In this document: one piece after another, positions 24,550 through 33,100 of the stretch | How positions within the stretch are numbered: the stretch's first letter is position 1 | Layout: every line of letters begins with the position of its first letter | Source: Devosia sp. Root413D1 | GTDB taxonomy: Bacteria; Pseudomonadota; Alphaproteobacteria; Rhizobiales; Devosiaceae | DNA: 64,000 bases | NCBI RefSeq assembly: GCF_001425235.1 | Contig: NZ_LMEA01000009.1 | Coordinates: forward strand, 1 to 64,000 | Reading direction: 5' to 3' | Position numbers and translations under genes: made by a program | Notes under the pieces: generated by a model | The model's database searches: none | What the model was told of the DNA's origin: nothing | Seen by the model: the letters and a program-made list of their open reading frames with translations, nothing else

Positions 24550-25437
24550 ATGACCTGGAGCGGCGTGTTCCCTGCAGCCACCACCAAGATGACGGCGAGC
24601 GGCGGGCTCGATCTGCCTGCCATGCAGCTGAGCATCGAGCGCCTGGTGAAGGGCGGCGTCAGCGGTGTCATCGTCTTGCCGATGCTGGGCGAAAACGCCG
24701 CGCTGACCCAGGCCGAAAAGGACAAGGTGGTGCGAGCGGCCAAGGAAGTGGTGGCCGGCAAGGTGCCGCTGCTCTCGGGCCTCGCCGAGCTCTCCACCGA
24801 CGATGCGATTGCCGCGGCGAAAAACTACCGCAAGCTCGGGGCCGAGGGGCTGATGGTGTTCCCCAGCCTCGCCTACCGCACCGACCGGCGCGAGACTATC
24901 GCCTGGTACAAGGCGGTGGCCACCGGCGGGCTGCCGATCATGATCTACAACAACCCCATCGCCTATAAGGTCGATGTCGACGTCTCGACGCTCGAGGGCC
25001 TGGCTGGGGTGCCGGAGATCGTCGCGGTGAAGGAAGAGACCGGCGATATCCGCCGCGTCACCGACCTCTACAACGCCTTCGGCGACCGCTTCGATATCTT
25101 CTGCGGCGTCGACGACCTGATCCTCGAGAGCCTGGCGCTGGGCGTCGTCGGCTGGGTTTCGGGCATGACCAATGCCTGGCCGAGCGAATGCGTAAAACTG
25201 TTCAACGCGGCGCGGGCCGGCAACTTCAAGGCAGCGCTGCCGCTCTACCGGCTGATGACTCCGGCCTTCCACCTCGATACCGACGTCAAGCTGGTGCAGT
25301 ACATCAAGTTCGCCGAGCACCTGGTCTACGGCGCCCCCGAACACATCCGCCCACCGCGGCTGCCGCTGGAGGGTGAGGAGCGGGCAAGGGTTGAGGCGGT
25401 GATCATGAAGACGATCGCGGACCTGAAGCGGGTTTAG
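24550..25437 (+). CDS. DHDPS-family lyase/deaminase, second paralogue
   Basis: This 295-aa protein has the superfamily Tyr133 (MIYNNP) and Schiff-base Lys161 (IVAVKEETGD), but the usual GTTGE loop is replaced by LPMLGENAAL (43-52). The opening MTWSGVFPAATTKM and the LGEN loop resemble members assigned to hydroxyproline catabolism (1-pyrroline-4-hydroxy-2-carboxylate deaminase) or to keto-acid lyases, so the assignment stays at family level. The start at 24550 follows GGCGAGAG. It is a one-gene unit controlled by the divergent GntR and followed by a repeat. Confidence 0.85.
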   Translation: MTWSGVFPAATTKMTASGGLDLPAMQLSIERLVKGGVSGVIVLPMLGENAALTQAEKDKVVRAAKEVVAGKVPLLSGLAELSTDDAIAAAKNYRKLGAEGLMVFPSLAYRTDRRETIAWYKAVATGGLPIMIYNNPIAYKVDVDVSTLEGLAGVPEIVAVKEETGDIRRVTDLYNAFGDRFDIFCGVDDLILESLALGVVGWVSGMTNAWPSECVKLFNAARAGNFKAALPLYRLMTPAFHLDTDVKLVQYIKFAEHLVYGAPEHIRPPRLPLEGEERARVEAVIMKTIADLKRV

Positions 25438-25451
25438 GTCACTGATGAACT

Positions 25452-25556
25452 TCCCCTCACCCAGACCCTCTCCCCGGAGGGGAGAGGGGACGCACTTTGA
25501 ACGGGCGGTGCCACATCGCCCCCTCTCCCCTCTGGGGAGAGGGTCGGGGTGAGGGG
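25452..25556. repeat. Inverted repeat, family D (CCCCTCACCC...GGGTGAGGGG), at a convergent junction
   Basis: The outer arms CCCCTCACCCAGACCCTCTC and GAGAGGGTCGGGGTGAGGGG are near-complements. The middle contains GACGCACTTTGAACGGGCGG. The copy at 57211-57339 shares both arms and the middle. Confidence 0.8.
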
Positions 25557-25567
25557 CAGTGCAACCC

Positions 25568-26593
25568 CTAAGCCACCCCACGCAAACTCAGCGCCTCGGC
25601 AAAATGACACGCCGCCAGATGCGGTCCCGTTACCCCTTCCACCTGCCGCAGCGGCGGCACCGTGCTTTTGCACACCTCCTGCGCATACGGACATCGCGGA
25701 TGGAACGGACAACCCGACGGCCGGTTGGCGGGGTCGGCGACTTCGCCGCGGATCGCCACGCGTTCGCGCCGCACATGCGGGTCGGGTTCGGGCACGGCCG
25801 ACAGCAGCGCTTCGACATAGGGCATTTTCGGGGTGCGGAGCAGCGCCTCGGTTTCGGCGAACTCGACGATCCGGCCCAGATACATCACTGCCACCCGGTC
25901 GCACTGGTGCTCGATCACCCCGAGGTCGTGCGAGATGAACAGGTAGGTGGTGCCCAGCCGCTCCTGGATGTCGCTCAGAAGGTTCAGCACCTGCGCCTGC
26001 ACCGACACATCGAGGGCCGACACCGCCTCGTCGCAGACGACGAAATCCGGCTCCAGCGCCAGCGCCCGGGCGATGCCGATGCGCTGCCGCTGGCCGCCGG
26101 AAAAAGTGTGCGGGTAGCGCAGCAGGTAGCTCGCATTGAGCCCGACCAGCTCGAGCAGTTCCACCACCCGGTCACGACGCTGCTTGTGCGTGAGGTGGTC
26201 GAGGCAGATCAGCGGTTCGGCGATGATCTCCTCGACATTCATCCGCGGGTTGAGCGAGGCATAGGGATCCTGGAACACCATCTGCATCTTGCGCCGGATG
26301 CGCTTCAGCTCGGTGCGGCCGAGCTTGGCCACATCGACCGTGCCATCGCGGTCGTGAAACAGGATCTCGCCGGCGCTGGGCTCGATGGCGCGGAGGATGG
26401 CGCGGCCGGTAGTGGATTTGCCGCAGCCGCTTTCGCCGACCAGCCCAAGCGTTTCGCCGCGCGTGATGTTGAGGTCGATGCCGTCGATGGCGCGCACTTC
26501 GCCGGTGACGCGGCGCGACAGGCCGGAATGGATCGGGAAGCGCTTGCTCAGTCCCCTGATCTCAAGCAGCGGCGCGGTCTGTGCCTCGATCAT
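25568..26593 (-). CDS. Opp/Dpp-type ABC transporter ATP-binding protein (OppF-like)
   Basis: This 341-aa ATPase has Walker A GESGCGKST, the signature [15 protein letters not shown] and Walker B DFVVCDEAVSALD. It ends with the Cys-containing oligopeptide-transporter C-terminal domain (GCPFHPRCPYAQEVCK), which in relatives can hold an Fe-S cluster. It energises the importer encoded by the four genes upstream. It overlaps the OppD-like gene by ATGA and is the last gene of the operon. Confidence 0.92.
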   Translation of the reverse strand: MIEAQTAPLLEIRGLSKRFPIHSGLSRRVTGEVRAIDGIDLNITRGETLGLVGESGCGKSTTGRAILRAIEPSAGEILFHDRDGTVDVAKLGRTELKRIRRKMQMVFQDPYASLNPRMNVEEIIAEPLICLDHLTHKQRRDRVVELLELVGLNASYLLRYPHTFSGGQRQRIGIARALALEPDFVVCDEAVSALDVSVQAQVLNLLSDIQERLGTTYLFISHDLGVIEHQCDRVAVMYLGRIVEFAETEALLRTPKMPYVEALLSAVPEPDPHVRRERVAIRGEVADPANRPSGCPFHPRCPYAQEVCKSTVPPLRQVEGVTGPHLAACHFAEALSLRGVA

Positions 26594-27627
26594 GCGGCCT
26601 CCAGCGCGACCGAAGCCGCCAGCACTTCAGGGTAGAGCAGGCACCGGGCCCGATGGCCGGGCGCCACCTCGGCCATCTGCGGTTTCACCACATCACAGAG
26701 CCCGGCGACCGCCTTGGGGCAGCGCGGCTGGAAGGCGCAGCCGGGCAGTTCGGCGAGCGCCGAGGGCACCGAACCGCGCATCGCCGGCAGCCGCTCGCGC
26801 TTGCCGCGCCGGCTGCCGAGCCGCGGCACCGAGCCGAGCAACCCTTGCGTGTAGGGGTGCCTGGGCGCATCGAACAGCGCTTCGGTGGTGGTCTCCTCGA
26901 CCACTTCGCCCAGATACATCACGGCGACGCGCCGTGTGGTCCGCGCCACGACGCCGAGATCATGGGTGATCAGCAGCACCGTCATTCCCAGCTCCTGCTG
27001 CAGCCGCTGCAGCAGTTCGAGTATCTGCGCCTGGATGGTGACGTCGAGCGCGGTGGTCGGCTCGTCCGCCACCAGCACGTCGGGCTTGCAGGCCAGCGCC
27101 ATGGCGATCATGGCGCGTTGCCGCATGCCGCCAGACAGCTTGAACGGGTGGGCATCGAAGTGCTGCCGGGGGTTGGGCATGCCGACCAGCTCGAGCATCT
27201 CGATCGAGCGCTCTTTCGCAGCGCGCTTGTCGAGCTTCTCGTGGATCAGCAACATCTCGGCGATCTGGTTGCCGATGGTGTGGACCGGCGAGAAGGCGGT
27301 CATCGGTTCTTGGAAGATCATCGCCAGCCGGCGGCCGCGGATGGCGCGCATCGGGGCTCCGTCCGGGTCAAGTGCGGCGAGGTCGACCGGCGGCGTCTTG
27401 CGGTCGTCGAGGACGATCGAGCCGGCGGTGATGCGCATCGGCGACGGTGTGATGTTGAGCAGTGCTCGCGCCGTCATCGATTTGCCGCAGCCGCTTTCGC
27501 CGACGAGGCCGGTGGTGGCGGCGCGGGGGAGGTCGAGGTCGATGCCGCGCAGGGGCCGCAGCATGCCATGGCGGCTGCGCGCCGCGACTTCGAGCCCGCG
27601 GATGGAAATGATCGGGCCGTCGGTCAC
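26590..27627 (-). CDS. Opp/Dpp-type ABC transporter ATP-binding protein (OppD-like)
   Basis: This 345-aa partner ATPase has Walker A GESGCGKSM, the signature [15 protein letters not shown], Walker [14 protein letters not shown] and the C-terminal GCAFQPRCPKAVAGLCD. The two different ATPases form a heterodimer in this family. Four-base overlaps join it to the permease and to OppF, which implies equal translation. Confidence 0.93.
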   Translation of the reverse strand: MTDGPIISIRGLEVAARSRHGMLRPLRGIDLDLPRAATTGLVGESGCGKSMTARALLNITPSPMRITAGSIVLDDRKTPPVDLAALDPDGAPMRAIRGRRLAMIFQEPMTAFSPVHTIGNQIAEMLLIHEKLDKRAAKERSIEMLELVGMPNPRQHFDAHPFKLSGGMRQRAMIAMALACKPDVLVADEPTTALDVTIQAQILELLQRLQQELGMTVLLITHDLGVVARTTRRVAVMYLGEVVEETTTEALFDAPRHPYTQGLLGSVPRLGSRRGKRERLPAMRGSVPSALAELPGCAFQPRCPKAVAGLCDVVKPQMAEVAPGHRARCLLYPEVLAASVALEAA

Positions 27628-28760
27628 TTAAAACTCTCCCGCGAGAACGGGTCGGCCGCATCGCGGAGGCCATCGCCGAGGAAGTTGAAGGCGAGCACGG
27701 TGACGATCACCAGCGCGCCGGGCAGCAGCAGCCAGGGGGCGGTGGCCAGCGTGTTGACGTTCTGCGCATCCTGCAGCAGCACGCCCCAACTCAGCGCCGG
27801 TGGGGTGAGGCCGATGCCGAGAAAACTCAGCGCCGTTTCGGCCAGGATCATCGAGGGGATCGACAGCGTCACCGAGGCGATGATGTGGCTCATGAAACTG
27901 GGTAGCAGGTGCTTGCCGATAATGCGGGCCTCACTGGCGCCGGCGAGCCGCGCCGCCATGACGAAATCCTCTTCGCGCAGCGACAGGAAGCGGCCGCGCA
28001 CCACCCGCGCCAGGTCGGTCCAGCCGACCAGCGACAGGATCACGGTGATACCGAAATAGACTTGGATGGTGGTCCAGTCATGCGGCAGCGCCGCCGCCAG
28101 CGCCATCCACAGGGGGATCGAGGGGAAGCACTGGATGATCTCGATCAGCCGCTGCACCGCGAGATCGACCCAGCCACCGAAATAGCCGGAGATGCCGCCG
28201 AGGATGACGCCCAGCACCAGGCTGATGGCGACGCCGACGAGGCCGATCGACAGCGAGATGCGCGAGCCATAGACCATGCGCGAGAACACGTCGCGCCCGA
28301 GGCTATCGGTGCCCATCAGGAAGAAGGCGCCGCCCTTGTCGACGCCGAACAGGTGCATGTCGGTAGGGAACAGGCCGAACCAGCTGTGCCGGTCGCCGGC
28401 AATGAACAGCTGCACCGGATATCGCTTGGACGTGTCGATGGCGTAGACGCGCTTGAAAGTCTTGCGGTCGAGCTGTTGCGACACGCCGAAGGCGACCGGC
28501 GGCCAGACGAACTCGCCATCGACCATCACGGTCGGCCAGCTCGGTGGCGAGAACGGCAGGCCGGTGCGGCTTTCGGGGTCGAAGGGCGCGATCCAGTTGG
28601 CAAAGATCGCCGTCAGGTACAGCGCTGCGATCACCCAGATGCTCGCGACCGCCAGCCGGTGGGCGCGGAACTTGTACCACATCAGGGTGAGCGGCGATTC
28701 GACCGGCGCGCCTCGCACGCTTCCGCCGCCGATCGGCAGGGGTTTGGCCGTAACGCTCAT
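27624..28760 (-). CDS. Opp/Dpp-type ABC transporter permease (OppC-like)
   Basis: This 378-aa protein has an N-terminal cytoplasmic stretch, one transmembrane helix, a periplasmic insert of about 130 residues (roughly 60-190) and then the five-helix BPD core. The core includes LGRDVFSRMVYGSRISLSIG and the EAA-type loop DFVMAARLAGASEARI. The long insert is larger than in classical OppC and is shared by the paralogue at 39816, so both belong to the same subfamily, often linked to saccharide rather than peptide uptake. Confidence 0.9.
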   Translation of the reverse strand: MSVTAKPLPIGGGSVRGAPVESPLTLMWYKFRAHRLAVASIWVIAALYLTAIFANWIAPFDPESRTGLPFSPPSWPTVMVDGEFVWPPVAFGVSQQLDRKTFKRVYAIDTSKRYPVQLFIAGDRHSWFGLFPTDMHLFGVDKGGAFFLMGTDSLGRDVFSRMVYGSRISLSIGLVGVAISLVLGVILGGISGYFGGWVDLAVQRLIEIIQCFPSIPLWMALAAALPHDWTTIQVYFGITVILSLVGWTDLARVVRGRFLSLREEDFVMAARLAGASEARIIGKHLLPSFMSHIIASVTLSIPSMILAETALSFLGIGLTPPALSWGVLLQDAQNVNTLATAPWLLLPGALVIVTVLAFNFLGDGLRDAADPFSRESFK

Positions 28761-29743
28761 GACAGCCGGATCCTGGGGTCGAGCCAGGCGAGGAGGATGT
28801 CGGAGATCAACACGCCAATCACCGTCAGCACCGCCAGCATCAGCACGAACGCACCGGCAAGATAGGTGTCCTGGCTGAGCAGCGCTGCATAGAGCAGCGG
28901 CCCGGTGGTCGGCAGGTTAAGGACGATCGAGACGATCACCTCGCCCGAGATCATCCCTGGCAGGATGAAGCCCATCGAGGAAACGAACGGGTTGAGCGCG
29001 ATGCGCACCGGGTATTTCAGGATCAGCAGCATCGGGTGCAGGCCCTTCGACCGCGCCGTCTCGACATAGGGCTTTCTCAGTTCATCGAGCACGTTGGCGC
29101 GGGTGATGCGGATCAGGCCCGCCGTGCCGGCGGTGCCGACGATCACCACCGGGATCCAGAGGTGACTCAAGAGGTCGATGAACTTGTCCAGGCTCCATGG
29201 CGCGTTGAGGTATTGCGGCGAGAACAGCCCGCCGATCGACAGGCCGAAATAGCGGTTCGAGATGTAGAGGAAGGTCAGCGCCAGCATGAAATTGGGAATG
29301 CCGAGGCCGAGAAAGCCGAGGATGGTGAAGAAGTAGTCGCCCAGCGAATACTGCTTCACCGCCGAGAAGATGCCGATCGGCAGCGCCACGCTCCAGGCGA
29401 ACAGTAGCGAGCAGGTGGCAACGAGGAAGGTGGTGGGCAGCCGCTCGATGATCAGCTGGCTGACCGGCAGGCGCCACTCGAACGAGTAGCCGAAATTGCC
29501 GTCGAAGACGATATTGCCGAGCCACTTGAAGTACTGCACCCAGATCGGGTCATTGAGGCCGTAGCGCAGGCGCAGCGCGTCGATCGTCGCCTGGTCGACA
29601 GTGGTGCCGAGTGCTTCGAGACGCGCGATATAGGAGCTCAGATAGTCGCCGGGCGGCAACTGGATGATGATGAACGAGATGATCGAGATCACGATCAGCG
29701 TCGGCACCATCCAGACGAGCCGTCTCAGTACGAAACCCCACAT
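28757..29743 (-). CDS. Opp/Dpp-type ABC transporter permease (OppB-like)
   Basis: This 328-aa permease has six hydrophobic segments, the periplasmic loop with LRLRYGLNDPIWVQYFKWLGN and the EAA loop ELRKPYVETARSKGL. It pairs with OppC to make the channel. It overlaps OppC by 4 bp and follows the binding protein gene after a hairpin terminator-like structure, which would lower its expression relative to the binding protein. Confidence 0.92.
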   Translation of the reverse strand: MWGFVLRRLVWMVPTLIVISIISFIIIQLPPGDYLSSYIARLEALGTTVDQATIDALRLRYGLNDPIWVQYFKWLGNIVFDGNFGYSFEWRLPVSQLIIERLPTTFLVATCSLLFAWSVALPIGIFSAVKQYSLGDYFFTILGFLGLGIPNFMLALTFLYISNRYFGLSIGGLFSPQYLNAPWSLDKFIDLLSHLWIPVVIVGTAGTAGLIRITRANVLDELRKPYVETARSKGLHPMLLILKYPVRIALNPFVSSMGFILPGMISGEVIVSIVLNLPTTGPLLYAALLSQDTYLAGAFVLMLAVLTVIGVLISDILLAWLDPRIRLS

Positions 29744-29757
29744 CGCATCGCCCCGGC

Positions 29758-29785
29758 AGAAAATCGGGGGGCAACTGCCCCCCTT
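29758..29785 (-). terminator. Attenuating hairpin between binding protein and permease genes
   Basis: On the coding strand, GGGGGGCA and TGCCCCCC form a stem with a short loop, followed by GATTTTC. It lies just after the binding-protein stop and is likely a partial terminator that keeps the binding protein in excess. Confidence 0.6.
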
Positions 29786-29802
29786 CTAGTTGGCAGGAAA
29801 GA

Positions 29803-31737
29803 CTACTGAGCGAGATAGAACTGCTCGGGATGATAGCGCGCCATGTAGCCCCAGTCCCATGAGGCCATGCCCTGTTCCGGGATATTGCGCATGGCGTTGG
29901 AGACGATCAGCGGCTGCGGGAACGCTCCGACCGTGCCGATGGTCCAGGCGCCGTCGGCATTGGCCTTCACCACGGCCTTGCAGCCTTCGACCAGCGCCTC
30001 GGGCGTGCCGGTAGCCTTGGCCTTTTCCCAGGCCGCCATGGCATCCTTCATGTCCTGCGGAGGCTCTTCGCCCTTTTCGCCATGGGTTTCGAACCAGGTG
30101 GCCCACAGGGTGGCGAAGGCGCCGTGCCGCTGCGTTCTCGGGATGATCTTCGGGCCGGTCACCCAGAGCGGGTCGGTGGCGCTGTCGGCGTGCCACAGCC
30201 CCATATCGTGCTGGTTGGAGGTGGTGAACTCGAAATAGAGGCTGCGCTCCACCTCGCGCACGTCGAAGTTGAGGCCGATATTGCGGAAATAGGTCTGGGT
30301 CAGCTCGACGATCTTGCGCTTGGCATCGCCGCCTTCGCCGGGCCAGTAGGTGAGGGTGAACTTGAACGGCTTGCCGTTGGGCAGGGTGCGCCAGTCGCCA
30401 TCCAGCTTCATGCCGATCTCGTCGAGCAGCGCCTTGGCGCCATCGGGATCGAACTGGGTGTTGGTCTTCGAAACCGCTTCATCCCAGCAGCGTCCGCCGA
30501 TCGGCAGGATCGAGTTCTGCATGGGCGTGCCGAGCCCGAAGAACACCAGCTCGTTGATCTCGTCACGGTTGATGGCGATCTCGAGCGCCTTGCGGAACCG
30601 GATGTCCTGGAACAGGGCGCGCTTGTCCGGATCGGCGACGGTCTGGTTCAGCATCATGTTGGCGATGTTGGTGAAGCCGGCGCTGTACTCGAGCACGCGG
30701 TAGCCGCCCTTTTCGGCATTGTCGATGAACACCGGCATCTGCGTGATGGTGGTGTTCTCGAGCGCCAGGTCGGCTTCGCCCGATGAGGCTTTGAGCGTGT
30801 AGACCTCGGGGTTCTGCACCAGGTCGACATCGACCTTGTCGATATAGGGCAGCTGGTTACCTTCGGTGTCGACCTTGAAATAGAAGGGGTTGCGCTCGAG
30901 GATCAGGTGGCTGCCATTGGTGGAGGCCGGCTTGAAGGCGCGGATCACCGGGCTGTCGAAATTGGCGACGCCGAACACGTCGTCGCTCAGCGCCTTCTGC
31001 GCGAACAGCTCGGCCCAGGTGGCGTAGCCGGCAGCCTTGGCCATCTCGGCGAGTTTGGCCGGATCGGCATATTTGGGGTGGAACGGTTTCAGGAAATGCG
31101 CCGGCAGGAAGATCTGCCCCTGATAACCGTCGCGGGCAATCAACAGCTCGATCAGCCGGTTCGGCGCCTTGAAGTCGAGCTTGAAGGTCTGCTCGTCGAC
31201 CACCGTCACCGTCATCGGCTCGCCGGCCGACATCCAGTCGCCCGGCATGGTCGGGGTCAGCTCGGCATTGTTGATGACGTCATCCCACCAGAAGGCAATA
31301 TCGGCGGTGGTGAAGGGCTCGCCATCGGACCATTTGAGGCCCTTGCGGAGCGTCATCGTGAGGGTCTTGTCGTCGTTCGACCATTCCCAGGATTGCGCCA
31401 GGTTCGGCTCGATCGTCGCGCCGTCTTCGGCGTTGAGCCGGGTCAGCGACTCGATGCCCACCACTGAGGTGGCGTCGCCGAACTCTTCGGTCGATGAGCG
31501 CATGGCGCGCGCCGTGCCGCCATAGCTGCCGACCTCGGAGACCGGCGTGACCACCAGCGGCTCGGGCGGCAGGCGCTGCTCGATCGGTGGCAGGCTGCCA
31601 TCGGCAACGGCCGCGTCGAGCATGGGAGACTGTTGGAATGCGGCCGCCCCGAAGGCCGTGGTCGAAAGCAACAAAGTCGCGAGGGTGGCGGTGCCGACAA
31701 GGCGCCGGCTCCATCCCCCGATTGTGCTGAGTGTCAT
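29803..31737 (-). CDS. Opp-family ABC transporter substrate-binding protein
   Basis: This 644-aa extracytoplasmic protein has an N-terminal signal sequence (helix LVGTATLATLLLSTTAFG) followed by SLPPIEQRLPPEPLVVTPV and the SBP_bac_5 signature WSDGEPFTTADIAFWWDDV. The size, about 100 residues longer than OppA, and the LPPIEQRLP start are shared with the protein at 34538, so the two are paralogues. Neighbouring glycan-related genes make an oligosaccharide or glycoconjugate ligand plausible. The start at 31737 has AGGGGAAG upstream. It heads the five-gene importer operon. Confidence 0.9.
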   Translation of the reverse strand: MTLSTIGGWSRRLVGTATLATLLLSTTAFGAAAFQQSPMLDAAVADGSLPPIEQRLPPEPLVVTPVSEVGSYGGTARAMRSSTEEFGDATSVVGIESLTRLNAEDGATIEPNLAQSWEWSNDDKTLTMTLRKGLKWSDGEPFTTADIAFWWDDVINNAELTPTMPGDWMSAGEPMTVTVVDEQTFKLDFKAPNRLIELLIARDGYQGQIFLPAHFLKPFHPKYADPAKLAEMAKAAGYATWAELFAQKALSDDVFGVANFDSPVIRAFKPASTNGSHLILERNPFYFKVDTEGNQLPYIDKVDVDLVQNPEVYTLKASSGEADLALENTTITQMPVFIDNAEKGGYRVLEYSAGFTNIANMMLNQTVADPDKRALFQDIRFRKALEIAINRDEINELVFFGLGTPMQNSILPIGGRCWDEAVSKTNTQFDPDGAKALLDEIGMKLDGDWRTLPNGKPFKFTLTYWPGEGGDAKRKIVELTQTYFRNIGLNFDVREVERSLYFEFTTSNQHDMGLWHADSATDPLWVTGPKIIPRTQRHGAFATLWATWFETHGEKGEEPPQDMKDAMAAWEKAKATGTPEALVEGCKAVVKANADGAWTIGTVGAFPQPLIVSNAMRNIPEQGMASWDWGYMARYHPEQFYLAQ

Positions 31738-31887
31738 AACGCTTCCCCTTTCCTGACTTCTTCCGAAGTCCCCTCGGGCTGGCCATGTCCCGGAAACCTC
31801 ACCGCCCCCTCGGCGGCAGGCTCCGTTCTGGCAATGGCGCGGTCCGATCTCCTCTCCGTCCTGCCCCATGGCAGGCCCGTAATCGCG

Positions 31888-32976
31888 TCAGGGCGCCCAG
31901 ATGGTGGCGCCGATGAAGCGCTCGCCGAGCGCCTCGTTGAAGTAGTAGGCGGTGACCAGCTCACCGGCCGCGTTGGCGACGGTGCGCGGATAGCCGAGGT
32001 CGTGGTTGCCGCCGTTGCGCCGGAGATGCCGGGCGGCGCTCCAGCTCCGGCCGCCATCGGACGAGATGCGTGCATCGATGGTGTAGGGCGCATCGCGGTT
32101 GCCGTAGGTCAGGGCGATCCGGCCATCCGGCAACAGGTTCAGCGTCGCCGGGTTGCCGAGGTGGTTGGCATGCCGGTCACGGAAGGCGGTGGCAATGCTC
32201 GGGCCATCCCAGCTCTTGCCGTTGTCGGTGGAGCGGTAGATCTCGACGGCATAGTCCTGGCCGTGTCCGGCGCGGGTGGCGACGAGAATCGTCCCGTCCT
32301 TGAGGCGCAGGCTCGCCGGCATGATGCCGTGGTCGAGATCGGGCAGTTCTTCGCCGATCCAGCTGAGAAAGTTCCAGCTGATGCCACCGTCGCGCGTCTC
32401 GGCCGCGAACACCCGGCCTTCGACCCCATCGGCTTTGTTGGCGGTGAGAAAGACGATCAGGTGGCTCTTGCCCAGCACCAGGTAATCGGTGCGGGCGGCG
32501 ACGCCGGCCCAGACGAATTGCGGGAAGGCAAACGGCCCCTGCCAGCTCTTCGCCCGGTCGAGCGACAGGTAGTAGAAGCTGCGGCAGCCGGGCTCCAGCC
32601 CATCGCGAGCGCACATCAGGGCGAAGTCGGGATGGCTGAAATCCACCGCTTCGGTTTGCGGCTTCGGCCCCTCCGGCCCATCGAGCAGCTCGCCGACGCG
32701 CAGGCCTGCCGCCATGTGTTCGTCAGCCGACAGGCCGCGGCCGCCCGGCGTCTTGCCGGGGAACCCGATCACCGTCCAGCTGCGGCCGCCATCGCGCGAA
32801 CGGGCCTGATGGGTCAGCGCCGGGTAGTTTTCGTTGCGGGCGTGGAACTCGGCATCCCGTTCGTAATGGCAGGTGACGAAGCCGACGACCAACTCGTCGC
32901 CCCAGGCCCACATGCCGTAATTGGCAGGCCAGCCCGCGAAGCGCCCCGGTTCTGAGTAGACGGTTACCTGCTCCAC
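31888..32976 (-). CDS. BNR/Asp-box repeat protein (sialidase-like), paralogue 1
   Basis: This 362-aa beta-propeller has repeated Asp-boxes: SRDGGRSW, TRDGGISW, STDNGKSW and SSDGGRSW. The fold matches the sialidase superfamily, but I do not see the FRIP-type N-terminal arginine motif or a convincing Tyr/Glu pair, so the activity is uncertain. It lacks a signal peptide, so it should act on imported, cytoplasmic substrate. The GTG at 32976 (VEQVTVYSEPG) is chosen because the paralogue starts with the same residues. It lies 124 bp after the paralogue at 33101, and site D is 45 bp upstream. Confidence 0.75.
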   Translation of the reverse strand: MEQVTVYSEPGRFAGWPANYGMWAWGDELVVGFVTCHYERDAEFHARNENYPALTHQARSRDGGRSWTVIGFPGKTPGGRGLSADEHMAAGLRVGELLDGPEGPKPQTEAVDFSHPDFALMCARDGLEPGCRSFYYLSLDRAKSWQGPFAFPQFVWAGVAARTDYLVLGKSHLIVFLTANKADGVEGRVFAAETRDGGISWNFLSWIGEELPDLDHGIMPASLRLKDGTILVATRAGHGQDYAVEIYRSTDNGKSWDGPSIATAFRDRHANHLGNPATLNLLPDGRIALTYGNRDAPYTIDARISSDGGRSWSAARHLRRNGGNHDLGYPRTVANAAGELVTAYYFNEALGERFIGATIWAP

Positions 32977-33020
32977 GGCGCGTCCCCGAAAGAGCCAGAG
33001 GTGGGTCTCTGTTGAGGATA

Positions 33021-33034
33021 TATTGTCAGCAATA
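33021..33034 (+). promoter_or_regulatory. Operator-like site D (TATTGTCAGCAATA)
   Basis: This symmetric copy matches GATTGTCAGCAATC at 12 of 14 positions and lies 45 bp before the start of BNR paralogue 1. Confidence 0.6.
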
Positions 33035-33100
33035 AAATCGCTGCACAAGCCAAGCCGCGGGGCGGCTCTATCGGTTGGAACATGGTGTCGATCATCGATC